Made by a program: the position numbers and the translations under genes. Shown one piece after another: positions 44,523 through 53,416 of a stretch of DNA of 64,000 bases. Source of the stretch: Clostridium sp. CAG:221 (GTDB lineage Bacteria; Bacillota; Clostridia; Clostridiales; Clostridiaceae); the NCBI GenBank assembly GCA_000435835.1, contig FR883402.1:82391-146390 (forward strand). The letters run 5' to 3'. Every line of letters begins with the position of its first letter. Within the stretch, counting starts at the first letter, position 1. Under the pieces are notes generated by a model that did not search any database, was not told the origin of the DNA, and saw nothing but the letters and a program-made list of their open reading frames with translations.

Positions 44523-46306
44523 TGCTTAACAATATAGAAAAAGATGAAGAAATAGTTCGAAGAAGTAAGAAAGAAATTATTATAAGGCTTATGGCTTATC
44601 TAAAGCCGTATAAAGCTAAATCAATGATAGTAATATTGCTAATGATATTGGTAATGCTATGTAATGTTGTGAATCCATATTTATTACAACAAGCTATAGA
44701 TGTACATGTGGTTAATAAAGATATTAATGGTATATTGTTAATTGGTGGCCTTTTATTAATTATAAATATATTTGCTTGGATAGCATCAAAAATAAGATGG
44801 ACTATGATTTCAAAAATAACTAATAATATTTTGGTTAATATAAGGCATGAGCTTTATGAACACATACAAAAGTTATCTTTTGATTTCTTTGATAATAGAC
44901 CTGTTGGGAAGATACTGGCAAGGGTAGTTGGCGATGTAAATGCATTAAAGAATTTATTTAATCAGAGTATACAAACGTTGATACCTGAGTTACTTAGTCT
45001 TATTTGTGTAGCAATAGCTATGTTTATTCTAAATATAAAATTAGCAATGGCTTGTATTATTTTGTTACCTTTTTTAACAATAGCTATGTTTTACATTGAA
45101 ATACATTCTCGAAAAAGATGGGAAGTATTTAGGAATAAAAGATCAAATCTAAATGGATTTACCCATGAGGATTTTTCAGGTATAAAGGTAGTACAAGCTT
45201 TTGCAAATGAAAAGAATACTGAGAAAAATTTCCGTAAAATGGTAAAGGGGCAAAAGGAGGCATTTCTCAATGCAGTAAGGCTTAATGATTGTTTCTGGCC
45301 TTTAGTTGAATTATCATGGGGAATAGGAACACTCATTGTTTTTGCTGTAGGATACAGGCTTATTTTATCTGGTGAAATACAAGTAGGAAAACTTATTGCT
45401 TTTTCAATGTATACAGGAATGTTCTGGAGACCTATAATGAATTTATCTAGTTTTTATAATACTTTGATAACAAATTTTGCTGCAGCAGATAGAATATTTG
45501 ATATATTAGATCAGGAGCCAGATATAGAAAATATAGGTAAAGCACCTAAAATGAATAGAATTGAGGGAAAAGTTGAATTCAGGAATATTGATTTTTCATA
45601 TAATGTAGGTGGAAAAGTTTTAAATAATATTAATTTTAAAGTTAATCCTGGTGACAAAATCGCTTTAGTAGGAGCAACTGGATCAGGAAAGACCACTATT
45701 ATTTCACTCTTAAGTAGATTTTATGATCCAACTGATGGTGAAATATTGGTTGATGGTAAGAATATAAAGTATGTAGACTTATATAGCTATCGAAGCCAGA
45801 TGGGAATTATGCTACAAGACACATTTTTATTTTCAAGCACTATAATGGAAAATATAAGATATGGAAGATTGGATGCAACTGATGAAGAAGTAATAAATGC
45901 TGCTAAAGCTGTTAATGCCCATGAGTTTATTATGAAATTGGAAAACGGCTATGATACTGAAGTTAATGAAAGAGGTTCAAGATTATCTCTAGGTCAAAGG
46001 CAGCTTGTGTCATTTGCCAGAGCACTGCTTGCTAATCCTAGGATTTTAATTCTTGATGAAGCGACATCCAATATTGATACACAAACAGAGATGTTGGTGC
46101 AAAAAGGAATTGAAAAGCTTATTAAAGGAAGGACTTCTTTTGTTATTGCCCATAGATTATCAACAATACGTGATTGTGATAAGATTTTAGTGATTTCAGA
46201 TGGTGAAATAATTGAAGCAGGAACACATGATGAATTGTTGAGAAATAAAGGCATGTACTATGACTTATATAGTGCACAATACGAATTTTTAAATGAAGGT
46301 GCTTAG
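44522..46306 (+). CDS. ABC exporter half-transporter, catalytic-site subunit (heterodimer part 2)
   Basis: A 594-residue partner with six membrane helices (about residues 32-315) and an ATPase domain. Walker A is GATGSGKT (384-391), and Walker B LILDE has the catalytic Glu513. Its signature is LSLGQ (488-492) in place of LSGGQ. In a dimer this altered signature faces the Walker sites of the first subunit, so one ATP site is degenerate and one active, as in other heterodimers. The start is GTG at 44522 (GAGGTGAT upstream), sharing the G of the preceding TAG. It is cotranscribed with part 1. Confidence 0.9.
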   Translation: MLNNIEKDEEIVRRSKKEIIIRLMAYLKPYKAKSMIVILLMILVMLCNVVNPYLLQQAIDVHVVNKDINGILLIGGLLLIINIFAWIASKIRWTMISKITNNILVNIRHELYEHIQKLSFDFFDNRPVGKILARVVGDVNALKNLFNQSIQTLIPELLSLICVAIAMFILNIKLAMACIILLPFLTIAMFYIEIHSRKRWEVFRNKRSNLNGFTHEDFSGIKVVQAFANEKNTEKNFRKMVKGQKEAFLNAVRLNDCFWPLVELSWGIGTLIVFAVGYRLILSGEIQVGKLIAFSMYTGMFWRPIMNLSSFYNTLITNFAAADRIFDILDQEPDIENIGKAPKMNRIEGKVEFRNIDFSYNVGGKVLNNINFKVNPGDKIALVGATGSGKTTIISLLSRFYDPTDGEILVDGKNIKYVDLYSYRSQMGIMLQDTFLFSSTIMENIRYGRLDATDEEVINAAKAVNAHEFIMKLENGYDTEVNERGSRLSLGQRQLVSFARALLANPRILILDEATSNIDTQTEMLVQKGIEKLIKGRTSFVIAHRLSTIRDCDKILVISDGEIIEAGTHDELLRNKGMYYDLYSAQYEFLNEGA

Positions 46307-46310
46307 ATGT

Positions 46311-46342
46311 AAATGAAGCTTCAAAATAGAAGCTTCATTTTT
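46311..46342 (+). terminator. Terminator after the ABC exporter operon
   Basis: AAATGAAGCTTC (46311-46322) pairs with GAAGCTTCATTT (46329-46340) around 6 bases, followed by only a few T. Confidence 0.8.
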
Positions 46343-46379
46343 AAATTTATAATTTAAATGCTATAATAATATTATTGTG

Positions 46380-46408
46380 TTGAAATAAAATTGTATCTAG
46401 AGTATAAT
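46380..46408 (+). promoter_or_regulatory. Promoter of ychF
   Basis: TTGAAA (46380-46385) and a perfect TATAAT (46403-46408) are 17 bases apart, 39 bases before the ychF start. Confidence 0.8.
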
Positions 46409-46447
46409 TTTAAAGTATTAGTTAAGGTAAGAAAGGAATGTACATAG

Positions 46448-47545
46448 ATGAGATTAGGAATTGTAGGATTACCAAACGTAGGAAAAAGTACATTATTTAA
46501 TGCGATAACAAAAGCAGGTGCAGAATCAGCTAACTATCCATTCTGTACTATAGAACCAAATGTTGGTGTTGTAAGTGTACCAGATAAGAGATTAGATGTA
46601 TTAGAAAAAATGTATAATACAAAGAGAAAAGTTTATACTACTGTAGAATTTTATGATATTGCAGGTTTAGTTAAAGGAGCTTCAAAAGGTGAAGGATTAG
46701 GAAATAAATTCTTATCTCATATCAGAGAAGTTGAAGCTATTGTTCATACAGTAAGATGTTTCAATGATGAAAATGTTGTTCACGTTGAAGGAAGCGTTGA
46801 TCCAATAAGAGATATTGAAACAATTAACTTAGAATTAATATTTGCTGACTTAGAAGTTCTTGAAAGAAGAATGGAAAAAGGAGTTAAGCTTGCTAGATCA
46901 GGCGACAAGAAAGCAAAGGCTGAATATGAAATAATGGAAAAAGTTAAAGCTCATTTAGAATTAAATAAGCCAATAAGAACTTTAGAAGTTAATGAAGATG
47001 AAGAAGCATTCATTAAGAGTTTATTCATGATTACTTCTAAGCCTGTACTTTATGCATGCAACATATCTGAAGATGATATGATGAGCGGAAACTTAAACAA
47101 TGAATATGTTCAAAAGGTAAGAGAATATGCAGAAGCAGAAAACTCAGAAATAGTTGTTGTTTGTGCTAAGCTTGAAGAAGAACTTTCAGGTTTAGAAGAT
47201 GAAGAAAAAGCAGAAATGTTAGCAGAATATGGTTTAACTGAAGCTGGATTAGATAAGCTTATAAGAGCATCTTATAGACTATTAGGATTAATAAGTTACC
47301 TTACAGCTGGAGTTCAAGAAGTTAGAGCTTGGACTATTAAAGAAGGTACAAAGGCACCTCAAGCAGCAGGTAAGATACACACTGATATTGAAAGAGGATT
47401 TATCAGAGCAGAAGTTGTAGCTTATGATGATTTAGTTGAATGTGGTTCAGAAGCACAAGCTAAAGAAAAAGGAAAATATAGACTAGAAGGTAAAGATTAC
47501 GTTATGCATGATGGTGACGTAGTTAACTTCAGATTTAATGTTTAA
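46448..47545 (+). CDS. ychF: Ribosome-associated ATPase YchF (Obg family)
   Basis: A 365-residue P-loop protein of the Obg family that prefers ATP. G1 is GLPNVGKST at residues 6-14, and DIAGLVKGASKGEGLGNKFL is the switch II region. The G4 motif is replaced by the NISE-type sequence (YACNISEDD), which explains ATP preference. A coiled-coil insert (about 125-200) and a C-terminal TGS domain (about 280-365, ending DGDVVNFRFNV) complete it. It binds ribosomes and affects stress responses. It has its own promoter and terminator. Confidence 0.96.
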   Translation: MRLGIVGLPNVGKSTLFNAITKAGAESANYPFCTIEPNVGVVSVPDKRLDVLEKMYNTKRKVYTTVEFYDIAGLVKGASKGEGLGNKFLSHIREVEAIVHTVRCFNDENVVHVEGSVDPIRDIETINLELIFADLEVLERRMEKGVKLARSGDKKAKAEYEIMEKVKAHLELNKPIRTLEVNEDEEAFIKSLFMITSKPVLYACNISEDDMMSGNLNNEYVQKVREYAEAENSEIVVVCAKLEEELSGLEDEEKAEMLAEYGLTEAGLDKLIRASYRLLGLISYLTAGVQEVRAWTIKEGTKAPQAAGKIHTDIERGFIRAEVVAYDDLVECGSEAQAKEKGKYRLEGKDYVMHDGDVVNFRFNV

Positions 47546-47563
47546 TTTTTTAAATTTCTTTAT

Positions 47564-47603
47564 AACTCTACATGAATTTATATTCATGTAGAGTTATTTT
47601 TTT
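47564..47603 (+). terminator. Terminator after ychF
   Basis: AACTCTACATGAA (47564-47576) pairs perfectly with TTCATGTAGAGTT (47583-47595) around 6 bases, followed by ATTTTTTT. Confidence 0.92.
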
Positions 47604-47702
47604 GATTAATTAGTTTTGCTGTCAATAAATATAGAATAAATACTAAATAAATCTTGAAGGATACGGTAATTTTATATAGAATATATAGTATAGTGGTTAA
47701 AA

Positions 47703-47711
47703 TGGTATAAT
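47703..47711 (+). promoter_or_regulatory. Extended -10 promoter of the dcw cluster
   Basis: TGGTATAAT (47703-47711) is a perfect extended -10. It lies in the 361-base gap between ychF and rsmH, which otherwise holds the ychF terminator and no gene that I can support; mraZ, often first in dcw clusters, is not seen. The leader to rsmH would be about 190 bases. Confidence 0.6.
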
Positions 47712-47906
47712 GTAGTGATTATGCACATAGGAAATAAAATCAGTTCAATATAGGAAGAATATGCAGAAGTAGAAAAGGTTATAGTAACTATAGAAAATGA
47801 AAATAGTAAGTATATGGAGTAAAAAAATATTGTATGTATGTTTATATAATAATACTTAAGCTCTGTAGCATAAAAATGGACAGCTAGGATAGAAGGAGTT
47901 AATTTT

Positions 47907-48839
47907 ATGGAATTTAATCATGTTTCAGTTTTGTTAAATGAATGCCTAGAAGGATTAAATATTAAGGAAAATGGTATTTATGTGGATGGAACCCTAGGCG
48001 GCGCAGGACATTCAAGTGAAATTTTAAAGAGACTTTCTAAGGAAGGAAGACTGATAGGAATCGATCAAGATACCGATGCACTAAAAGCTGCAAAGGAAAG
48101 ACTGAAAGATTACTCTAATGTTACATTTGTACATAGTAATTTTTCAAATATAGAAAATGTTTTAAACAATTTAAATATTGACGGTGTTGATGGTATACTT
48201 ATGGATTTAGGTGTATCTTCTTATCAACTTGATGAGGGAGAGAGAGGATTTAGCTATATGAAAGATGCTCCCCTTGATATGAGAATGAATAGGGAAAATG
48301 ATTTTTCTGCATATAATGTGGTAAATGAGTATTCAGAAGAGGACCTATATAGAATTATAAGAGATTATGGCGAAGAAAAGTTTGCTAAAAGAATTGCAAG
48401 TTTTATTGTAGAAAATAGACAGGAAAAAAACATTGAAACAACTTTAGAACTTGTTGAAATTATAAAAAATGCTATACCTGCAAAAGCAAGAAGAGAAGGA
48501 CCACATCCAGCTAAAAGAACTTTCCAAGCAATTAGAATCGAAGTAAATAGCGAACTTTCTATATTAAATAAAACTATAGAAGATGGTGTAGAAAAGCTTA
48601 ATAAAGGTGGTAGAATGGCAATAATAACTTTCCATTCTCTTGAAGATAGAATAGTAAAAAATAAATTTAGAGATTTAGCTGTATCATGTAGATGTCCTAA
48701 AGAATTCCCAGTTTGTGTCTGTGGTGAAAAAGCAAAGGTAAAAATAATTTCAAGAAAAGCCATAGAACCTACGAAAGAAGAGGTGGAGATAAATCCAAGA
48801 AGTAGAAGTGCTAAATTAAGAGTTATAGAAAAACTATAA
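47907..48839 (+). CDS. rsmH: 16S rRNA m4C1402 methyltransferase
   Basis: RsmH (MraW) methylates N4 of C1402 in the ribosomal P site. Motif [15 protein letters not shown] is at about residues 27-40, [18 protein letters not shown] follows at about 105, and the C-terminal [15 protein letters not shown] stretch ([14 protein letters not shown]) and TFHSLEDR are diagnostic. The 310-residue length is standard. AAGGAG lies 9 bases before the ATG. It is the first gene of the dcw cluster here. Confidence 0.97.
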   Translation: MEFNHVSVLLNECLEGLNIKENGIYVDGTLGGAGHSSEILKRLSKEGRLIGIDQDTDALKAAKERLKDYSNVTFVHSNFSNIENVLNNLNIDGVDGILMDLGVSSYQLDEGERGFSYMKDAPLDMRMNRENDFSAYNVVNEYSEEDLYRIIRDYGEEKFAKRIASFIVENRQEKNIETTLELVEIIKNAIPAKARREGPHPAKRTFQAIRIEVNSELSILNKTIEDGVEKLNKGGRMAIITFHSLEDRIVKNKFRDLAVSCRCPKEFPVCVCGEKAKVKIISRKAIEPTKEEVEINPRSRSAKLRVIEKL

Positions 48840-48876
48840 TTCTAAATAATAAATAAAATGTAGGGATGTGAATAAA

Positions 48877-49353
48877 ATGGGTGCTAGGGAATATAATTAT
48901 ACAAGAGGAAACACCGCACTTGTACCTGAAAGAAAACCGCAGTATGACAAAAATAAAAAGCAAAAAATCAAAGAAGAGTTACGAGCAAAGAAAATTAAGA
49001 AGCTTAAGGTGAATTTAATTTCAAATGTGGTGGGGATTTCAGCTTTAGTTTGTATTCTTGGTGGAATAACCTTAGCAATTGATGGATATGTTTATGACAG
49101 GCAAAATGAATTAACACAAATAAAGGAAGAAGCAGAAGTATCATCAGATATTAATGATGCGTTAAAAGTAATGCTATTAAAATATTCATCTTTAGAAAAT
49201 GTTAAAAACGTTGCTGAAAATGAATTAAGCATGGTATATCCTAACAAGGACAATACTATAATGATTGATATGTCTAAAGATTATTTTTCACATATTAATG
49301 AAGAAGAAAATGGAGAAAGTTTCCTCGATAAAATTAAGAGTATTTTTAATTAG
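48877..49353 (+). CDS. ftsL: FtsL-like cell division protein
   Basis: A 158-residue bitopic protein: a Lys-rich cytoplasmic start (about 1-50), one membrane helix (about 51-70, VVGISALVCILGGITLAI) and an outer part with a short coiled coil. Size, topology and position between rsmH and the class B PBP match FtsL, a part of the FtsQLB-type divisome complex. Sequence conservation in this family is low. A GTG at 48868 lies too close to the AGGGATG ribosome binding site, so the ATG at 48877 is chosen. Confidence 0.8.
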   Translation: MGAREYNYTRGNTALVPERKPQYDKNKKQKIKEELRAKKIKKLKVNLISNVVGISALVCILGGITLAIDGYVYDRQNELTQIKEEAEVSSDINDALKVMLLKYSSLENVKNVAENELSMVYPNKDNTIMIDMSKDYFSHINEEENGESFLDKIKSIFN

Positions 49354-49428
49354 GGAATGCAAGTGATTTTTTCCTTATTTGAAAAAATATAACTATCCAT
49401 TCTCTAATTATTTAATGGGGGAATGGAA

Positions 49429-51621
49429 GTGAAAAAAAAGAAGTTTAAGGATCGAGCATTGATTCAGAAGAGATTAACATTAGTAGTATGGACGATTGTT
49501 GTAGTATTTTTTATATTAATGGTAAGGTTGTCCTATATTATGATTGTTAAGAGGGATGAATACTCCTCTAGAGCTGAAGAACAGTGGACAAGTGAAGTAA
49601 GTATCGATGCAAGAAGAGGAAGGATACTAGACAGAAATGGTGTAGAGTTGGCAGTTTCTGCAAATGTTTATAGAATTGATTTTGATTTGAATTCTGTTAG
49701 GCAGTACTTGAAAAATAATTCATTAACTAATGCTGATATTGCTGGTAAAATTGCTGATGCTGTAGCAATGGAAGAAAGTAAGGTTATGGAAAAACTTGAA
49801 ACCAAGCTGGCTAGTGGTGCTAATGCTGGATCTGCTACCTTAATAAGAAGAATCGAAAAAGAGGCTGCTGACAAGGTCAATAACTTAAATATTGATGGTG
49901 TAATTGTTTCACCAGATACAAAAAGATATTATCCTAAAGGTGAATTTCTGGCTCATGTACTAGGAAGTACTAATGTTGATGGACAGGGACTTACAGGAGT
50001 TGAACTTCAATACAATGAGCATCTATCTGGTGTACCAGGAGTAAGAATTTCTGAGATTGAGCGAAATGAAGAAAATTTATCTTATACTATATCTAATTTT
50101 ACAGAACCTATAGATGGAAAGGATGTTACTTTAACAATTGATTCAAAAATACAAGCTATTGCAGAAAAGGTTGCGGAAAAAGGATTGGTAGATAATCAAG
50201 CTAAAAGAGTATCTATTATGGTTATGAACCCTAATAATGGCGAAATACTAGCTATGGTAAATAAGCCGGATTTCGATCCTAATAATCCTTTTGATGGTTT
50301 TGAAGATTTTTCAGGTGAAACTGATGGAGAAAAGCTTCAAAAGATGTGGAGAAATAGCTTGGTAAATGATACTTTTGAACCTGGTTCCATCTTTAAGGTT
50401 GTTACAATGGTAACAGCTTTAGAAGAAGGTATAGCTTCAGAATCAGATACTTTTGAGTGTGGAGGAAGTCTTCAAGTTGGCTCACACACCATTAAATGTT
50501 GGAAAACTTCAGGACATGGTAGTCAAATCTTACCTCAGATTTTACAGAATTCATGTAATGTTGGATTTATGAAGCTAGGTGAAAAAATAGGTAAAGAAAC
50601 ATTAAATGAATATATTAAAAAGCTTGGATTTGGAAAAACTACAGGAATTGATTTACCAGGAGAAGCATCTGGTATAGTGAAAAAGACTGAAAATATTACA
50701 GAATCAGATTTAGCAACTATTTCATTTGGACAAACCAATACGGTAACTGCCATACAGTACATGCAAGCATTTAATGCTCTAGCTAATGGTGGAAGTTTAA
50801 TACAGCCTCATATAATGAAAGAAGTATCACATTATAATAGTGATGATACTAAGGTGATAGATGAAACTTATGAACCGGTGATTTCTAAAAATGTGTTGTC
50901 AGATAAAAGTACAGCCACATTAAGAGATTATTTAGAGAGAACAGTAAATGAAGGTGGTTCAAATAAAAGTTATATAGAAGGATATCATATCGGTGGTAAG
51001 ACTGGAACAGCTCAAAAAGTTAATTCAGTTACTGGTGGATATGAAAGTGGGAAATATATTTCTTCTATGGCTGCAATGGCACCGGTAGATTCACCGGAAA
51101 TTACTGCTTTTGTAAGTATTGATGAGCCAAGCAATGGAGCGTATTATGCCGGTGTTGTAACTGCACCGCTTATGAAAATACTTTTGACAGACATATTCAA
51201 TTATATGGATTCAGAGTTTTCTGAAGATTATAATGCAGTGGTAAGAGATGTTTTAATTCCGGAAATTCGTGGGAAATCTATAGAAGAAGCAAAAAAAATT
51301 TTAAAAGATGTAAATTTAGAGTATAATATAGAGGGTAGTGGGGAGATTGTAACAAATACTCAGCCATATCCAGGTTATACAGTGAAAGAAGGAACCAAGA
51401 TAACGATTTATACTGGAGATGCAGTAGATAATAATAAGGTATCTATGCCAGATTTAACAGGATTATCAGTAACTTCAGCTAAAGATATCCTTGATGATTT
51501 AGGTATAAAATATAGCCTTGAAGGTGATGGTTTTGTTATTGATCAAAGTATTCCTGCGGGTGAAGTAATAACCACAGGTTCAAATGTTAGGTTAACTCTT
51601 AGTGATGATTATGGAGATTAG
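49429..51621 (+). CDS. spoVD: Class B penicillin-binding protein with two PASTA domains (SpoVD/FtsI type)
   Basis: A 730-residue membrane-anchored transpeptidase. One helix (about residues 15-35) is followed by the PBP dimer domain and the transpeptidase, with SxxK in GSIFKVV (near residue 320), SxN as NSCN, and KTG in GGKTGTAQK. Two PASTA domains close the protein (about residues 605-665 and 670-728). In clostridia this dcw gene is usually SpoVD, acting in spore cortex or division. FtsI function is an alternative. ATG at 49423 is only 1 base after GGGGG, so GTG at 49429 (7 bases) is preferred. Confidence 0.88.
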   Translation: MKKKKFKDRALIQKRLTLVVWTIVVVFFILMVRLSYIMIVKRDEYSSRAEEQWTSEVSIDARRGRILDRNGVELAVSANVYRIDFDLNSVRQYLKNNSLTNADIAGKIADAVAMEESKVMEKLETKLASGANAGSATLIRRIEKEAADKVNNLNIDGVIVSPDTKRYYPKGEFLAHVLGSTNVDGQGLTGVELQYNEHLSGVPGVRISEIERNEENLSYTISNFTEPIDGKDVTLTIDSKIQAIAEKVAEKGLVDNQAKRVSIMVMNPNNGEILAMVNKPDFDPNNPFDGFEDFSGETDGEKLQKMWRNSLVNDTFEPGSIFKVVTMVTALEEGIASESDTFECGGSLQVGSHTIKCWKTSGHGSQILPQILQNSCNVGFMKLGEKIGKETLNEYIKKLGFGKTTGIDLPGEASGIVKKTENITESDLATISFGQTNTVTAIQYMQAFNALANGGSLIQPHIMKEVSHYNSDDTKVIDETYEPVISKNVLSDKSTATLRDYLERTVNEGGSNKSYIEGYHIGGKTGTAQKVNSVTGGYESGKYISSMAAMAPVDSPEITAFVSIDEPSNGAYYAGVVTAPLMKILLTDIFNYMDSEFSEDYNAVVRDVLIPEIRGKSIEEAKKILKDVNLEYNIEGSGEIVTNTQPYPGYTVKEGTKITIYTGDAVDNNKVSMPDLTGLSVTSAKDILDDLGIKYSLEGDGFVIDQSIPAGEVITTGSNVRLTLSDDYGD

Positions 51622-51634
51622 CTTTTTTCATTTT

Positions 51635-51665
51635 TAGCATGTGGATTTACACATGCTATTTTTTT
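51635..51665 (+). terminator. Terminator after spoVD
   Basis: TAGCATGTG (51635-51643) pairs with CACATGCTA (51650-51658), followed by TTTTTTT. It divides the dcw cluster into two transcription units. Confidence 0.9.
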
Positions 51666-51768
51666 AACGCTTAGAAAACTATAAAATTTTTAACATAGGG
51701 AATACCAATAAATTAGCCATTTCTTATATACAGCATTACTAATGCGTTAAAAAGAAAATTATAGTGCC

Positions 51769-51895
51769 CCAAAAGAACCTTAAAAGAAAAATAAATTAAT
51801 TAAATTTTTGTAAGGACTTATTTTTCTTTTAGAACCTTTTGGTTGGCTAACAAAAGTTGCTTCCTTCGCTGAAGCGTGGCGTCAGCCACTTTTGT
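51769..51895. repeat. Structured intergenic element before murE
   Basis: The 336-base gap between spoVD and murE holds no gene. It contains an imperfect inverted repeat (51769-51794 with 51818-51842; 14 bases TTATTTTTCTTTTA match exactly) and a compact unit at 51850-51895. There CAAAAG/CTTTTG encloses two small stems, GCTTC/GAAGC (51859-51863/51871-51875) and GTGGC/GCCAC (51876-51880/51885-51889), like a three-way junction. The GC content is locally higher. It could be a dispersed repeat, a structured RNA or a leader element. Confidence 0.5.
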
Positions 51896-51957
51896 ATTGG
51901 GAAGCATTATTGCTGCTGCAAAGTAAACATTTAATGATAATTAAGGAGAGATAGAAG

Positions 51958-53406
51958 ATGAAATTATTAGAGCTATTAAATGGTGTGGATTATAAGGTTT
52001 TACAAGGAAGCGATGAAAAGGAAATTAATAAAATACAGTATGACAGTAGAAAGATTGCTGAAAATGACTTATTTGTATGTTTAAGTGGATTTGAAGTTGA
52101 TGGGCATGACTATGCAGTTAATGCTATAAATGCTGGAGCTACAGTAGTTATGTGTGAAAAAGATTTAGATCTTAATACTATACCAACGGAAGTAACAGTG
52201 TTAAGAGTTAAAGAAGGTAGAAAAGCATTAGCTACTATGTCTGCTAATTTTTATGATCATCCAACAAAAAAATTAAAGCTTATTGGGGTTACTGGTACTA
52301 ACGGTAAGACTACTAGCGTATATATCTTAAAATCAATACTTGAAAAAGCAGGTGAAAAAGTTGGTCTTGTAGGAACTATTGCTAATTACATAGGAGATGA
52401 AAAAGTTAAATCTGAAAGAACAACACCTGAATCATTAGAACTTCAAAAGTTATTTAAAGATATGGTTGATAAAGGATGTAAATACTGTGTAATGGAAGTT
52501 TCATCACATTCACTAGAATTAGATAGGGTTTATGGTTGTAACTTTGAAATAGGTATTTTCACTAATATAACAAGAGATCACTTAGATTTCCATAAAACAT
52601 TTGATAATTATTATAATGCTAAATTTAAATTATTTGAAAGAAGTAAAGTTTCAGTTATAAACATTGATAATAGCTATGGATATAGAGTATTAAACGATGT
52701 TGATAAATTAGGTAAGAAAGTAGTAACTTATTCAATAGAAAACTCAAGTGATTTTAGAGCAGAAAATATTAGGTTAGAAGAAAAAGATATAATATTTGAT
52801 TGCAATAGCACTTCATATAAGTTTGTCTTACCAGGTGAATATAATATATATAACGCTTTAGGAACAATTGCTGCTGCAAAAGAATTAAATATTTCAGAAG
52901 AATGCATTAAGGCAGGACTTTTAGATGTAGTTGTACCTGGAAGATGTGAAAGAATTGGTGATAAATATGATATACCATATGAAATAATTATTGACTTTGC
53001 ACATACACCAGATGGAATGAAAAACATTTTAGAAACATTAAAATCATTTGCTAAGAATAGACTAATAGCTGTTTATGGAAGTGGTGGAGATAGAGATAAA
53101 ATTAAAAGAGCTGAGCTTGGTAGAGTAGGAAGTGAAATTGCGGATCTTGTTATTATTACTTCTGACAATCCAAGACATGAAGATCCAATGGCAATTATTA
53201 AGGATATTGTTGTAGGAATAGAAAAAACAAATTATCTAGCAATAGAAAATAGATCTGAAGCTATAAGATTAGCTTTAAAGATGGCTGAACCAGGTGATGT
53301 TGTTGTTTTAGCTGGAAAAGGGCATGAAACATATCAAATTAATAATGAAGGTGTAATTCACTTTGATGAAAGAGAAGTTGTTGATGAAATATTATCAGGA
53401 AAGTAG
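51958..53406 (+). CDS. murE: UDP-MurNAc-tripeptide synthetase (meso-DAP type)
   Basis: MurE adds the third residue to UDP-MurNAc-L-Ala-D-Glu. The Mur ligase P-loop GVTGTNGKTT lies at about residue 110, HTPDGMKNIL follows, and the substrate loop reads SDNPRHEDP. DNPR is the motif of enzymes that add meso-diaminopimelate, which fits the DAP operon at 2.1-4.8 kb. The length of 482 residues is normal. AGGAG stands 8-10 bases before the ATG. It starts the second part of the dcw cluster, 10 bases before murF. Confidence 0.95.
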   Translation: MKLLELLNGVDYKVLQGSDEKEINKIQYDSRKIAENDLFVCLSGFEVDGHDYAVNAINAGATVVMCEKDLDLNTIPTEVTVLRVKEGRKALATMSANFYDHPTKKLKLIGVTGTNGKTTSVYILKSILEKAGEKVGLVGTIANYIGDEKVKSERTTPESLELQKLFKDMVDKGCKYCVMEVSSHSLELDRVYGCNFEIGIFTNITRDHLDFHKTFDNYYNAKFKLFERSKVSVINIDNSYGYRVLNDVDKLGKKVVTYSIENSSDFRAENIRLEEKDIIFDCNSTSYKFVLPGEYNIYNALGTIAAAKELNISEECIKAGLLDVVVPGRCERIGDKYDIPYEIIIDFAHTPDGMKNILETLKSFAKNRLIAVYGSGGDRDKIKRAELGRVGSEIADLVIITSDNPRHEDPMAIIKDIVVGIEKTNYLAIENRSEAIRLALKMAEPGDVVVLAGKGHETYQINNEGVIHFDEREVVDEILSGK

Positions 53407-53416
53407 AGGAAGATAG

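Noticed and set aside
47760..47870. Open stretch before rsmH reading EEYAEVEKVIVTIENENSKYME, considered as an mraZ or other gene remnant
   Set aside because: It has no start codon or ribosome binding site, is short, and does not resemble MraZ or any family I recognise.
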